A DNA stretch of 64,000 bases, taken from Aureococcus anophagefferens. Its lineage: Eukaryota > Sar > Pelagophyceae > Pelagomonadales > Pelagomonadaceae. Below, one piece after another: positions 12,601 through 20,700 of this stretch; within the stretch, counting starts at the first letter, position 1, and every line of letters starts with the position of its first letter. The position numbers were made by a program, and so were the translations under genes. Below the pieces are notes generated by a model. The model did no database searches and was not told where the DNA came from. It was given only the letters and a program-made list of their open reading frames with translations. The stretch spans positions 1,505,399 to 1,569,398 of the forward strand of contig NW_008705569.1 of NCBI RefSeq assembly GCF_000186865.1. Direction: 5' to 3'.

Positions 12601-15419
12601 GCGGGCCCTGGGCCGCGCGCGTCGTCTGCGCGCCCTACGCCGGCGGCTCGTCGGCGGCCTTCGGCGCCTTCCGCGCGGCGGCGCCGGACTGGCTCGACGT
12701 GCTCTGCGTCGAGGCGCCGGGCCGCGGCGCGCGCGCGGACGACCCGCTCTGCGGGAGCGACGCGGACGACGCCGCGGAGCGCGAGGCGCTCGCCGCGGAC
12801 CTGGCGCCCATGCTCGCCGACGGCCTGCCCTACGCGCTGCTGGGCCTGAGCGCGGGCGTGCTCCTGTCGCTGGAGCTGCTGCCGCTGCTCCCCGCGGCGC
12901 CCGCGGCTCTCGTCCTCGCGGGCCGCTGCCCGCCGCGGCCCGCGGGCGGCGCGCCGTTCCCCGTGCCCGACGACGCCGAGATTTTGGAGGTGTACGCGCT
13001 GGCGCCGCCGGAGGTGCTCGCGTCGCGCGCGTTCCGCGAGGTCGCGCTGCCGCGGCTCAAAGCGGACCTGGCCGCGGACGCGCGCGCGGAGGCGCGCGTC
13101 GCCGCGGCGGGGCTCGCGGGGCGCACGGACGCGCCGCTCACCGTGCTCTGCGGCGCCGACGACGCGAGCTTCGGGCCCGCGCGCGTCGCGGAGTGGTTCG
13201 CGGCGACGTCGTCGCGCGAGTCGGCGAGCCGCGTCGCGCCCGGCGGCCACGACTTCCTCACGGAGGACATCGCCGCCATCGCCGGCGACGTCGCGGCCGC
13301 GCTCGGACACTTCGCGCCGCCCGTGCGGGCGTCCTACGCCGTCGGCTGGGGCCGCGTCGAGGCCGCGGCGTTCGAGGGCGACGGCGACGCGCGCGTCGTC
13401 CGCGCGGAGGCGCTCGGCGCCGCGCCGCTCCCGGCGGGGGGCACGGTCGTCGTCGACGCGCTGTCCCTCGATTTGGGCGTCGCCGAGGAGACGGCCCTGG
13501 CGGCGCGGCTCGTCGGCGCGTTGCGGGGCCTCGCGGCCGCGGGAAAGCGGACGGCCGTCGTCGTCGCGGCGCGCGCGTCCGCGCGCGGGTCCATACTCGC
13601 CGGCGCGACGAAGTGCGCCGCCTACGAGGCGCCGGAGCTCGCCTGCCGCCGGGCCTATGTGCGCGCGCCGCGCGCGGCCGTCGCGGGCCTCGGCGACGCG
13701 GCGCGGCGGCGCCTCGCGCGGTTCTGCGCGGCCGCGTCCGCGGGCGAGCTCGACAGCCTCCTCGCGCCCGCGGCGGGCGGCACGCTCGAGGGCGGCGCCT
13801 GGACGCGCGCCGCGGCGCGCGCGGAGCCCGCGGCGCCGGGGGACCGCGCGGCCGCGGCCGCGCGCGCGCGCGCCGCGCTGCCCGCGCGCGGCCGGATCCT
13901 CGTGACGGGCGCGTCCGGCGGCCTGGGCACGATCCTCGTGGACTGGCTCCTGGGCGACGTCGGCGTCGCGCCGGAGCGGCTCGTGCTCGTCGCGCGGCGC
14001 GCGGAGCCGCTCGCGGCGCGGCGGCCGGGTTGCGGCGTCGTCGCGGTGCCCGACGCGACCGCGCCCGGCGCCTGGGCGGCCGTGCCGCCCTGCGCCTTCG
14101 CCTTCCACCTCGCGGGCGCGCTCAAGGACGCGACGCTCGCGAACTGCGACGCGGCGACCTTCGCGGTGCCCGTCGGTCCCAAAGCCGGCGCGCTCGAGAG
14201 CCTCCGGGCGCACGCGGCGGCGCAGCGCTGGCCGCTCAAGTGCGTCGTCGCCTACAGCTCGACGACGTCCCTCTACGGGTTCCCGGGGCAGACGAACTAC
14301 GGCGCGGCGAACTCGTACCTGGACGCGGCCGCGGATTTCGGCGACGACGACGACGACGACGCGGGCGAAGCGCTGCCGCCGGTGCTCGCGGTCCACTGGG
14401 GCCCCTGGGGCGGCTCGGGCATGGCCGCCGAGGGCACCAAGGCCTGGGACGTCGCCATGAAGGTCGGCGACCGGCCCCTGCCGCCGGACGCGGCGCTCGA
14501 AGCGCTCGCGGACGCGCTCGCCGCGCACCCGCGCGGCGGCGCGCGCCGCGCGATCTTCCTCGTCGCGGACTGGGCCAAGTCGCCCTGGCGCAAGCTCAAG
14601 GCCGCGGCGCACCTCGTGCCCCCGGAGCCGGCGACGCAGGTCGTGGTTGTCGTCGGCGACGACGCGGCGAAGGCCTTCCTCGAAGGCCGCGTGTCGAGCT
14701 GGCTGCCCGGCGAGACGCTGTCGGCGCTCGGGCTCGATTCCCTGGACCTCGCGGAGATGCGCGCCGCGGCGGCCGAGCTCGGCAAGGGCCTGCCGCCCGC
14801 GGATCTCTTCTCGGACCCCGAGATCACGCTCGGCGACCTCGCCGACAGGCTAAGGGACCACCTCGGAGTCTCCGCGGCGCCCGCGGGCGACCGCGCGCGC
14901 GACTTTCTCGAGGGCCGCGTGTCGAGCTGGATGCCCGGCGAGACGCTGTCGGCGCTCGGGTTGGATTCGCTGGACCTCGCGGAGATGCGCGCGGCGGCGG
15001 CCGAACTCGGCGCCGGCCTCCCGCCGGCCGACCTGTTCGCGGATCCCGAGATCACGCTCGGGGACCTCGCCGATCGACTGCGGGCCCACCTCGGCGTCGC
15101 GGAGCCCGCCGGCGACCCCGCCCGGGACTTCCTCGAGGGCCGCGTGTCGAGCTGGATGCCGGCCGAGACGCTGTCGGCGCTCGGGCTCGACTCGCTGGAC
15201 CTCGCGGAGATGCGCGCGGCCGCGGCGGAGCTGGGCAAGGGCCTGCCGCCGGCGGACCTGTTCGCGGACCCCGAGATCACGCTCGGCGACCTCGCTGATA
15301 AGCTGAGGCGCCACCTCGGCGTCGCGGAGCCGCCGCCCGCGCCGCCGCCGGCGACGCCGCCGCCGCCCGCGCCGCCGCTCTCGCGCGATTTTTCGAGCGT
15401 CGGGAGCGACGTCGAGTAG
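6657..15419 (+). CDS. hybrid NRPS-PKS megasynthase
   Basis: This is a 2,920-residue single exon. An in-frame ATG at 6558 would add 33 residues; 6657 is preferred because homology begins there. Domains in order are as follows. A type II-like thioesterase (residues 1-250; GHSFG Ser90, His226). An adenylation domain (about 265-800; SSGTTGKPK, YDTGDRG, GSGKLDF). A carrier domain (GGHSL, Ser867). A ketosynthase (about 930-1365; Cys1116, His1250, His1288). An acyltransferase-like region (about 1535-1810) whose GHSxG is replaced by GRGVG. A second thioesterase (about 1980-2220; GLSAG Ser2065, His2198). A ketoreductase (VTGASGGLG at about 2416, Tyr2548). Three tandem acyl carriers (Ser2695, Ser2771, Ser2846, all in GLDSLDL). 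No condensation, DH or ER domain is seen. It probably activates an amino or other carboxylic acid, extends it once with a ketide unit supplied in trans, and reduces the keto group. The product is unknown. Confidence 0.92.
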   Translation: MEHPALACFARRAEPRARLVCFPHAGGGAHAFATWGELLPEWVEVHAVAYAGRGPRLKEPFAEDWRSLIAECAAAVRTVADRPVALFGHSFGAAVAVAVAALLKQEGRAPLRVFASASPPPQAAAPLGLGDLPDAELVAELARRGWLSAAAREAGGAALVTHALPPLRADLRLLDEARAAMGAAAPAAPLTAVGGADDATCDRADLERWAPWTAALTVAVVEGGGHFYVETHAAEAGALVEHALAADLGKLPRSIVAGAADLPPMAGATLLEVLELRAGATPDAVAVHAPGAGLTLTFAELRAKSRVVAAAVADYVAGAAEAVCAVYLPASAAYIVANYAIFAASGAMVYFEVNYTKQLIEDLVEASGARCVLTRASLAENVPEGVPSLLLDAGWEAAAWATAPRSGKLPTRSDPRALAYCSMSSGTTGKPKAILVEHHSVMHNLRARNAACPYAADGSDVEACNVFFVWESLRAPAHGLRTLVVPSDVVVDSKKLVTFLVRHKATRLMVTPSLLRNLLDTPGLDAARHLGKALRFVMLEGEVVPSTLVDDFAAQFGGSGAVLVNYYSTWESLDATYEVLASGAAAAKKQTVDVGFFAPVGRPLPRICVFCRDRGTGEVLPLGAPGAVFVVAASLARGYLGDAEKTAARFGPNPLPGIAAADPGIAAALAGAPWALDASLRCYDTGDRGVVLPSGALLLLGRADSTVKIRGFKVALAYVERHVAAAPAVQACVVRPVIDEASQQPVGLAAYVTGDGLDLNDVATHLRGELPEYAVPSHVVALDAFPTKPGSGKLDFSRLPAPRDEDRTGGGAAAGAAAEAKKPAADVAAPASAFGRVAAGAIAAAFKDALGRDAARDANFFDLGGHSLHAAKVVGAVGNALGVDIAVVDLFERPTVDGLAALLAERRGGAGAGEVKTDRAVRPLLPSGAEAPLDLAMVGAAGYLPGADDLGEFWENLVAAKDALTTLDVGDLRARGVPADLLRDPHFVPAAQKLRSRLVTSFDGFFWGLGQKEVSVMDPQQRKLLEVAWKCREASARKARYGGRGDADDLDDAAVYAASGIDGYLIHHLGGAPLRDARDPGSIWLGETGSEKDYAPVRISYQLGLQGPSVAVGSACSSALVAAALAAQAIGAGECAAALVGAASITFPNLGYKYVDGLVSAVDGRVRPLDAAASGTLFGDGVACCALEVYGGPGGDRPALCVLAGSATTNDGRAKASFTAPSALAQARAIARSTRRARMEGKDLDLLELHATATKVGDAIEVAGVVRALGDRGGADLRLTSVKGNIGHANCAAGLTGLLKAALALAHDVAPPVAHFERLNPKIVALPPGGVVVAPGHGPPPRGASRAGVSSFGVGGTNAHATLRAVADDSAASRGGYGPHAPRDRFRVAAALPDLAEEDEDDVALSAAAYAAMRDAADGAARALGRSASYARLVADGVWEPSPSPPSLAPAPSPEITANPALRMPSLSRSTSLSPPAGLAPPSLRRAASMAPPPRRRAGLASLDAVSGRRTPPKRAELLPRTESLDLLRGAPGAGKRAEVLVLSAKTEDALKAMVADVSGYLEHADAALADVARTLQEGRFHFPEWRVAVAATNHKAAAASLRRAPLVKRAKAVSGGEVCLAIGGNGAGLEFGAGRALFETHAGFRARVRACAAVLDAPLRALPPYETDQGTAPPPDSLLDALGYGDGERTGTFAAHGQSSKLVADLTLSRPAVAEPCAFAVLYALGAVVAMGVDGERPLFRGAPYFAAAAGRGVGHLAALALDGALALDDACLLALERGLRRGEYAGFEENLGRKLADRPVAAPKRAPVAHGLRGGWLDALDASEAAYWRAHAEADHKRDDADVWMDNLASLKTWEPAAVVAVDVDDDAEGLEPDRAAPCAVGGDRDACAVADCLAAAWASGVDVDWADALAAARGATSEPPPKFVPGVPGYRFADTVHWTNPNASCYAPPGPLDAPAAVVSPAKPAAASRRVVRRSPKPGGPWAARVVCAPYAGGSSAAFGAFRAAAPDWLDVLCVEAPGRGARADDPLCGSDADDAAEREALAADLAPMLADGLPYALLGLSAGVLLSLELLPLLPAAPAALVLAGRCPPRPAGGAPFPVPDDAEILEVYALAPPEVLASRAFREVALPRLKADLAADARAEARVAAAGLAGRTDAPLTVLCGADDASFGPARVAEWFAATSSRESASRVAPGGHDFLTEDIAAIAGDVAAALGHFAPPVRASYAVGWGRVEAAAFEGDGDARVVRAEALGAAPLPAGGTVVVDALSLDLGVAEETALAARLVGALRGLAAAGKRTAVVVAARASARGSILAGATKCAAYEAPELACRRAYVRAPRAAVAGLGDAARRRLARFCAAASAGELDSLLAPAAGGTLEGGAWTRAAARAEPAAPGDRAAAAARARAALPARGRILVTGASGGLGTILVDWLLGDVGVAPERLVLVARRAEPLAARRPGCGVVAVPDATAPGAWAAVPPCAFAFHLAGALKDATLANCDAATFAVPVGPKAGALESLRAHAAAQRWPLKCVVAYSSTTSLYGFPGQTNYGAANSYLDAAADFGDDDDDDAGEALPPVLAVHWGPWGGSGMAAEGTKAWDVAMKVGDRPLPPDAALEALADALAAHPRGGARRAIFLVADWAKSPWRKLKAAAHLVPPEPATQVVVVVGDDAAKAFLEGRVSSWLPGETLSALGLDSLDLAEMRAAAAELGKGLPPADLFSDPEITLGDLADRLRDHLGVSAAPAGDRARDFLEGRVSSWMPGETLSALGLDSLDLAEMRAAAAELGAGLPPADLFADPEITLGDLADRLRAHLGVAEPAGDPARDFLEGRVSSWMPAETLSALGLDSLDLAEMRAAAAELGKGLPPADLFADPEITLGDLADKLRRHLGVAEPPPAPPPATPPPPAPPLSRDFSSVGSDVE

Positions 15420-15480
15420 TACATTTATATGGGACGACACGTCGTTCTAATTGCTATCTTAGAGGGGCGGCGCCGGGGCT

Positions 15481-15924
15481 TCAGTCGTATTGGTCCAGAT
15501 ACGTGTAGGGCGGCGCCTCGATGGTGATCGGCGCCTCGACCCAGTCGGGAAATTCGCTCCGGATGTACTCGACGAACTGCTCGATCTCGCCGTGGACCTG
15601 GGACCGCTTCAGCCTGACGCCCCGCGGCGAGATGTCTTCCTCCCAGTCGTCGCCGAGCGTGAAGGACACGACGCGCGACAGGACGCCGATGCTCCGCGAG
15701 TACATCCACGAGTCCGCGCTCTCGACGACCGTGTAGAGTTCGCTCGGCGAGAACCCCTTCTTCCGGTAGAGGACGGGTACGTGCGGCCGCGGCTTCGGCG
15801 TCGGGATCTGCGCGCCGCGCAGGTCCACGGAGATGCAATTCCCCGTGATGTAGAGATTGATGCGCTCCATCTTGAAGACGCCGCCGGCGCCGCCGCCCGC
15901 GCCGTAGCGTTGCATGCGATGCAT
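15481..15924 (-). CDS. hypothetical protein, about 147 residues
   Basis: The start is placed at the ATG giving MHRMQRYGAGGG; a second start (MERINLYITG) lies about 20 codons further in. The protein is a compact mixed alpha/beta sequence with a conserved-looking core (YTVVESADSWMYSRSIGVLS, then LGDDWEEDISPRG). It has no signal peptide or membrane segment. I do not recognise the family. It converges on the megasynthase with about 60 bp between the stops. Confidence 0.6.
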   Translation of the reverse strand: MHRMQRYGAGGGAGGVFKMERINLYITGNCISVDLRGAQIPTPKPRPHVPVLYRKKGFSPSELYTVVESADSWMYSRSIGVLSRVVSFTLGDDWEEDISPRGVRLKRSQVHGEIEQFVEYIRSEFPDWVEAPITIEAPPYTYLDQYD

Positions 15925-16048
15925 GGTCCCCCCTCGCGCGCAGCGCCGCGGGGAGCGTGGGCTGTTCCAGGCGCGTCTCCCAGAGCCGAGGAGAGCGCTG
16001 TGGTGCTTCAAGGGGCAGCCTGATACATTGAACGTGGTCGTGAAGGTG

Positions 16049-16134
16049 CAGTGGGGCAGCATGGCTTGGCATCTAGCTGTAGATCGAGCTCCAGTGGGGT
16101 AGCATGGCTGGAATCTAGTTGTCCATGGAGCTCT
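16049..16134. repeat. 43-bp tandem duplication at a gene start
   Basis: Two imperfect copies, 16049-16091 and 16092-16134, each begin CAGTGGGG(C/T)AGCATGGCT. The second copy includes the ATG of the following membrane-protein gene, so the duplication changes its promoter or 5' leader. Confidence 0.7.
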
Positions 16135-18174
16135 CCGATGCCGATGACGGCGTCGTGGAGGCCCGTAGGGCCAGCTCGGTGCGGCGCCAGTCCCTGGAGG
16201 AAACAGCCCTCAATGTTCCATACACGACCATCCAGAGCGCCGCCTACGACTCGCTCTTTATTCCCGGCTTCTCGGTGCCCGTGTTCCTGCGGCAGGTCGT
16301 GCAGCACCTGACCTTCCCCGTCGGGCTCCTCTGGTACCCGCACCGCGAATTCCCGCACGGCATGCGCAACCAGCACCTGCGGCCGACGACGATGCTACGC
16401 GACGAGCGGCTCTTCTTCTTCGTCACGGTGTCGCCGTTCCTGTGCTGGGTCATCTTCGCGCTCTTCTTCCTCTTCCGCGACCGCTTCGAGGATTCGCGCG
16501 TGGGCTTCGACGAGATCTTCTTCGTGCCCATGGTCGAACGCAGCGCGGAAAGCGCGCGATCGCGTGCCGGACCCCGCAGCAACTCGCGTTGCGTCTTCCC
16601 ATCCACCAGAGCGAGTGGTATATAGGTCATGCTCACGGCGCGCATCATCGCCATCGGCGTGAAGTACGCGACGATGTACACGCCGGCGTCCGTCGTTCGA
16701 GAGTCGTCCGCGCGCGACCGCGCGCGCCGTAGGACAAAGAAGGAGCACCGCAAGTACATGACGGTGGACTACGCGACCGCGAGCCACTACGCGCTCCAGC
16801 TCCAGCTGCTCACGGGCTTCATCTCGCTCCGGGACGACGTCATCGACACGGAGCTGCGCCTCGCGGCGTCCCGGCTCGGACTCGTCCTCGGCGAGATGCG
16901 GTTCTCGTCCGTCGACGACGGCGACGACGAGAACGCGCGCGTCTGGGACGACCTCATGCGCATCGGCCTCGAGGACGCGGGCGACCCGGAGTGGCGCGAG
17001 GCCTTCCGGGAGCTCGCGGGCGCGCGGAGCCCCAAGGCCCAGGTCTCGCTCGACGCGAGCTGGCCGCTGCGCCAGCTGTCGACGCTCAAGCACGCGCAGC
17101 ACCTCAACTATCGCGAGGGCGGGAGCCTCGCACGGGACTTCCCCAAGGTCGCCAAGGCCTTTTATCGCTTGGCGAACCGCGCGTCGCCGCTACGGTTCGT
17201 CATCGTCCTCGCGTTCCTCTTCGCGCTCGTCGTCGCGGGCCTCGGGCCGCTCATGCGCGTCTTCGACGGCCACCCGCCCTTCGGGCGGGACCCGCTCGTC
17301 CAGGCGTGCTGCGCGCTCGCGACGGTCATCGTCCTCGCAAACGCGCCGTTCGTCGTCGGATTCCTCGCGACGACGGCGCTCCACAACTACCGGAGGCACC
17401 TCGTATTGAGCTGGCTCGTGCGCTTGACGCGGCTGAACCGCGGCCAGCACCTCGACTACCCCCACGCGCGTTTTCCGGCGCGGTCGTGACGAGTTTCGAG
17501 AGACTTTGACCGGGAAAACAAAGGGAAATCACCGGGAAAACAAAGGGAAATCGTCACCGACGCGTTCGGTAGGTCTGCCTCTACGCGTCGCCGGCGGACG
17601 CGATCACCTGGGTCCAGGCGCGGGCGGTGCTGGGCACGTTCTGCCTGCGCTACGAGCGCCGGTCCGAGATCTACCTGTTGCTCACCACCGTCGTCTCCGC
17701 GGCGGCGCTCGCGCAGTTCTTCCTGCTGCTCCTGACGGGCCACGCGCGCGAGCTCCGGAGCCGGGCGTCGACGTGGACGTTGCTCCTCCTGACGCTCATG
17801 GTATTCGCGACCGTCGTCGCCGCGTGCGGCGCCGCCGCGGGCGCGAACAAGTCCTGCGAGAACGCGCTCGCGGACCTGGCGCACGGCGCGTTTCCCCGGC
17901 GCGATCTTCTTTTTCGTCGTCGAGGGCGGACCCCGCAGGCCGCCTCAGGATCCGCGCCAAGTCCCTCGCGGGCCACGAGGAGGTCGAGCACCTGAGCGCG
18001 AAGGAGGAGGTCCTGGCCATCGCGAGCGACCAGCTCGAGATCATCAACCACGTCAACGACGCGCGCATCTTCGGCGTCACCGCGGACGTGTCGACCGTCA
18101 TGAGCGTCGTCACCGCGGGCCTGTCGGCCTACGTCTTCATCTTCTTCCTCCTGTTCGAGATAAGTACGGATTAG
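16125..18174 (+). CDS. multi-pass membrane protein, function unknown, four exons
   Basis: Exons 16125-16532, 16626-17465, 17573-17885 and 17939-18174 join to exactly 599 codons, which is good support for the model. Hydrophobic segments include FFFVTVSPFLCWVIFALFFL (exon 1), a long pair in exon 2 (VIVLAFLFALVVAGLG and LATVIVLANAPFVVGFLA), two in exon 3 (IYLLLTTVVSAAALAQFFLLLL and LLLLTLMVFATVVAACG) and a last one near the C-terminus (VTAGLSAYVFIFFLLFE). Between them lie charged cytosolic stretches. I do not recognise the family. The gene ends in a convergent overlap: its TAG (18172-18174) shares bases with the stop of the dehydrogenase on the other strand. Confidence 0.7.
16533..16625 (+). other. 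intron 1 (GT-AG)
   Basis: This intron is 93 nt, phase 0, with GTCGAACG at the donor and TATATAG at the acceptor. Its length is a multiple of three, and the only in-frame stop is the acceptor TAG itself. It begins GTCGAACGCAGCGCGG, loosely like the other introns here. The flanking 8-mers (GTCGAACG, GTCATGCT) match only weakly. Confidence 0.6.
17466..17572 (+). other. intron 2 (predicted GC-AG)
   Basis: This 107-nt insert carries a TGA in the upstream frame. It shares GCGGTCGTGACGA(C/G)TTTCGAGAG and TTTGACCGGGAAAA with the intron at 2769-2856, so the two are family members. An internal direct repeat (ACCGGGAAAACAAAGGGAAATC, in part) occurs twice. The phase requires a donor at GCGCGTTT; no GT nearby keeps frame. 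Confidence 0.6.
17886..17938 (+). other. intron 3 (predicted GC-AG)
   Basis: This 53-nt intron starts GCGCGTTTCCCCGGCGCG, nearly the same as the start of intron 2 of the same gene (GCGCGTTTTCCGGCGCG). It ends CGCAG. It corrects the reading frame between the exon ending ADLAH and the exon starting RLRIRAK. Confidence 0.55.
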
Positions 18175-19253
18175 ATCGCGTCGAGCGCGTCCATGACGCG
18201 GTCCGCGACGAGGCGCGCGACGCCGTCCTGGGCCTCGCGCGTCGCCGCGCCGACGTGCGGCGTCGCGAAGACGCCGGGCGCGCCGCCGCGGAAGAGCGGC
18301 GAGCTGCCCCGGCAGCCCGGCTCGTCGTCGAAGACGTCCGTCGCGTAGGCGTCGAGGTCGCCGTTCGCGAGCGCCGCCGCGACGTCGGCCTCGACGGCGA
18401 CGCCGCCGCGCGCGACGTTCACGAGCACGCGCGGCCCCGGCGCGGGCATGGATCGGATGAGGTCGAGGTCCACGAGCCCCCGCGTCTCGTCGGTGAGGGC
18501 GCACTGGAGCGCGACGTGCGTGCAGCTCGCGAAGAGCGCCGCGGGCGACGCCGCGAGGTCCGCGCCGACCGCCGCGGCCGCGGCCGCGTCCGCGCCGGGG
18601 CTGTAGACGGAGACGTCCATGCCCAACGCCCCCGCGACGCGCGCCGTCTCCTTGGCGATACCTGTGCGGTTCGATCATCACGGCGGGGCGACGAGACGCA
18701 TCGACGCCGACGCGCGACGCCCGAAGCCCAGGAGCCCGAGCCGCTTGCCGCCGAGCTCGCTCGCGGTCTCGGCGGCGCCGGCCTTGAACGCCGCGAAGTC
18801 GCCGCGTTTGACGGCCGCGTCGGCGTCGCCGAGGCGCCGCGCGGCCTGCAACAAGTGGCCGATGGTCAGCTCGACGACGGCGCGCGTCGACGCGCCCGCG
18901 GACGTCACGACGGGCAGTCCCAGCGCGGCGGCCGCGGCCGTGTCGATGTTGTCGACGCCGACGCCCGCGCGGCCGACGCACCGCAGCGACGCCGCCGCGC
19001 CGGAGCTGAGGAGGTCTTTCGTCAACGTCGACGCGGAGCGCACGATGACCGCCTCGTGGGCGACGATCGCCTCGGCGAGGCTCGCAGCGCCCAGGCCCTC
19101 GGTGACGACGGCGCCGCGCTCCCGCAGGCGCGCGATGCCGGCTTTTGCGAGTCCGTCGACGTCGAGCACGCGCGGCGCTTGCAGCGCGGCGGCGAGGTGC
19201 TGCTGTTGCAAAATGCTGGTGAGCTGCAGCAGCAACGCGAAGCTTCGCTCCAT
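18171..19253 (-). CDS. D-3-phosphoglycerate dehydrogenase-like 2-hydroxyacid dehydrogenase
   Basis: Exons 19253-18719 and 18661-18171 give 341 residues. The protein shows the standard D-2-hydroxyacid dehydrogenase order: an N-terminal substrate domain (VIVRSASTLTKDLL, then VGRAGVGVDNID), the nucleotide-binding glycine motif split by the intron (GLLGFGR|IAKE), the catalytic Arg (VNVARGG), the acidic residue (DVFDDEP) and the catalytic His (TPHVGAATREAQ). The length matches the short form without an ACT domain. It likely catalyses the first step of serine synthesis from 3-phosphoglycerate, although other 2-hydroxy acids are possible. It diverges from PTEN with about 100 bp between the starts and overlaps the upstream-neighbour stop by three bases. 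Confidence 0.88.
18662..18718 (-). other. intron (GT-AG) in the dehydrogenase gene
   Basis: This 57-nt intron reads GTCGCGCG then TCGGCGTCG at its start and GCACAG at its end on the minus strand. It falls exactly inside the conserved glycine-rich motif, and splicing restores GFGRIAKE. The CGGCGTC motif puts it in the same family as the GC-AG introns. Confidence 0.75.
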
Positions 19254-19352
19254 CGTCGACTCCGAGAACGTCAACGATGCTTCAAGCACGGCGTTGATAC
19301 GCAGGTGAAGGCTGCCCCAGCGGGAGAGCCATGGCCGCGCCGTAAAAGCACC
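19254..19352. promoter_or_regulatory. probable bidirectional promoter
   Basis: Only about 99 bp separate the start codons of the dehydrogenase (minus) and PTEN (plus). Both promoters and 5' leaders must lie here or overlap the genes. No TATA box is evident. Confidence 0.45.
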
Positions 19353-20559
19353 ATGGCGGCGTGGGCGCGCCAGTTCGTGTCGCAGAAGAAGAAGCGGTGG
19401 GTGAACGCGGAGGAGAACATCGACCTGGACCTCTCCTACATCACGGACCGCATCATCGCCATGGGCTTCCCCTCCGAGGGCGCCGCGGGGCTCTACCGCA
19501 ACCCCATGCCCATGGTCCTGAAATTCATGAAGCTCCAGCACGGCCTCGACAACGTCAAGGTCTACAACCTGTGCAGCGAGCGCGCCTACGCGACGGGCGC
19601 CTTCCCGCACGCGCTCCGCGTGCCGTTCGACGACCACAACCCGTGCGCGTTCGAGCAGCTCGCGCCGTTCTGCGACGACCTCGACCGCTGGCTCGGCGGG
19701 CACCCGAAGCGCGTCGCGGCGATCCACTGCAAGGCCGGCAAGGGCCGCACGGGGCTGGTCTGCGCGGCGTACCTCGCGCGCCTCGCGCTCCGGCCGAGCG
19801 CGGGCGTCGACGCGCCGGACGGCGTCGTCGGCGCGACGACGGCGCTGGCGCACTTCGCCGCGAGCCGCACGGAGGACGGCAAGGGCGTGACGATCCCGTC
19901 GCAGATCCGCTGGGTCCACTACTGGGAGCGCTACCTGCGGACGGGCGCCTACCGGCGTCCCGCGGCCGCGCGAGCGATTTGACCGGGAGGGAACATACTC
20001 ATCGACGCACTTGGTAGGCGCCTACGCGCCGAAAACCTACGCGCTGACGATGCTGCGGCTGCAGACGATCCCGACGACGGACGGCGCGCTCCGCGGCGGC
20101 GGCTGCGACCCGTTCTTCGTCGTCAAGTGCATGCGCGAACGCGGCGGCGCCTGGCAGACCGTCAAGGTCCACGACCAGATCAAGTCCGGCGCGAAGATCC
20201 GGAAGCTGCACCCGAACGAGCGCTTCGCGACGCTCCACCCGGACGCGGCCGTCGTCGTCCGCGGCAACGTCAACGTCGGTATTTATGACTACGACTGGGG
20301 CGGCAAGAACGAGAAGATCTGCTCCGTCTGGTTCAACACGGCCTTCGTCGACTCGAACTACCTCCTCTTCGACAAGCCCGTCCTCGACGGCGCGGTCAAG
20401 GACAGGAAGGACCGCGTCTCGTCGCGGCACTTCAAGCTCGAGATTTACCTCCAGGAGGTCGACGCGGCCTTGTACGACGACCGCGACGGCGAGGCGCAGG
20501 CCGTCGTGCCGGCGGGCGGGGGCGACGAGGATGATGACGACGACGACGATGAGGCGTAA
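19353..20559 (+). CDS. PTEN-type phosphatidylinositol 3-phosphatase
   Basis: Exons 19353-19944 and 20018-20559 give 377 residues. The N-terminal half is a dual-specificity phosphatase domain with the exact PTEN P-loop HCKAGKGRTG, preceded by LDLSYITDRIIAMGFP and a YRN motif as in PTEN. The C-terminal half is a C2 domain starting about residue 200 (LRLQTIPTTDGALRGGGCDP), which places the enzyme on membranes. The tail is acidic (run of Asp and Glu) as in many PTENs. It should dephosphorylate PtdIns(3,4,5)P3 and oppose PI3-kinase signalling. Splicing at the predicted intron gives YLRTGAYAPKTYAL, which aligns with the phosphatase-C2 junction. The gene is short compared with the 403-residue human protein. 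Confidence 0.93.
19945..20017 (+). mobile_element. introner-like intron with perfect 8-bp target duplication (GC-AG)
   Basis: This 73-nt intron begins with GCGCCTAC, continues CGGCGTCCC, ends GGTAG, and is followed by a second GCGCCTAC. The duplicated 8-mer is perfect. Using GC at the start of the first copy as donor gives the best fit to the PTEN family. A GT 12 nt further in would also keep frame but adds four residues. Confidence 0.8.
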
Positions 20560-20700
20560 AACTGAGGTTTTTTTTTTTGGTGACGCGTTCAACAAGAGGC
20601 GGTTGCATTTTAAATCTTGACACTCAAAGCGTGGGCGCCGTGGCGCCACTGGCACGCGACGAACATTTTGACAGCTTGCCACACAATGCCCTTGCAAGCA

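Noticed and set aside
11411..15298. Second long open frame inside the megasynthase
   Set aside because: Composition is dominated by Arg and Ala, and the overlapping frame has intact catalytic motifs, so this is a shadow.
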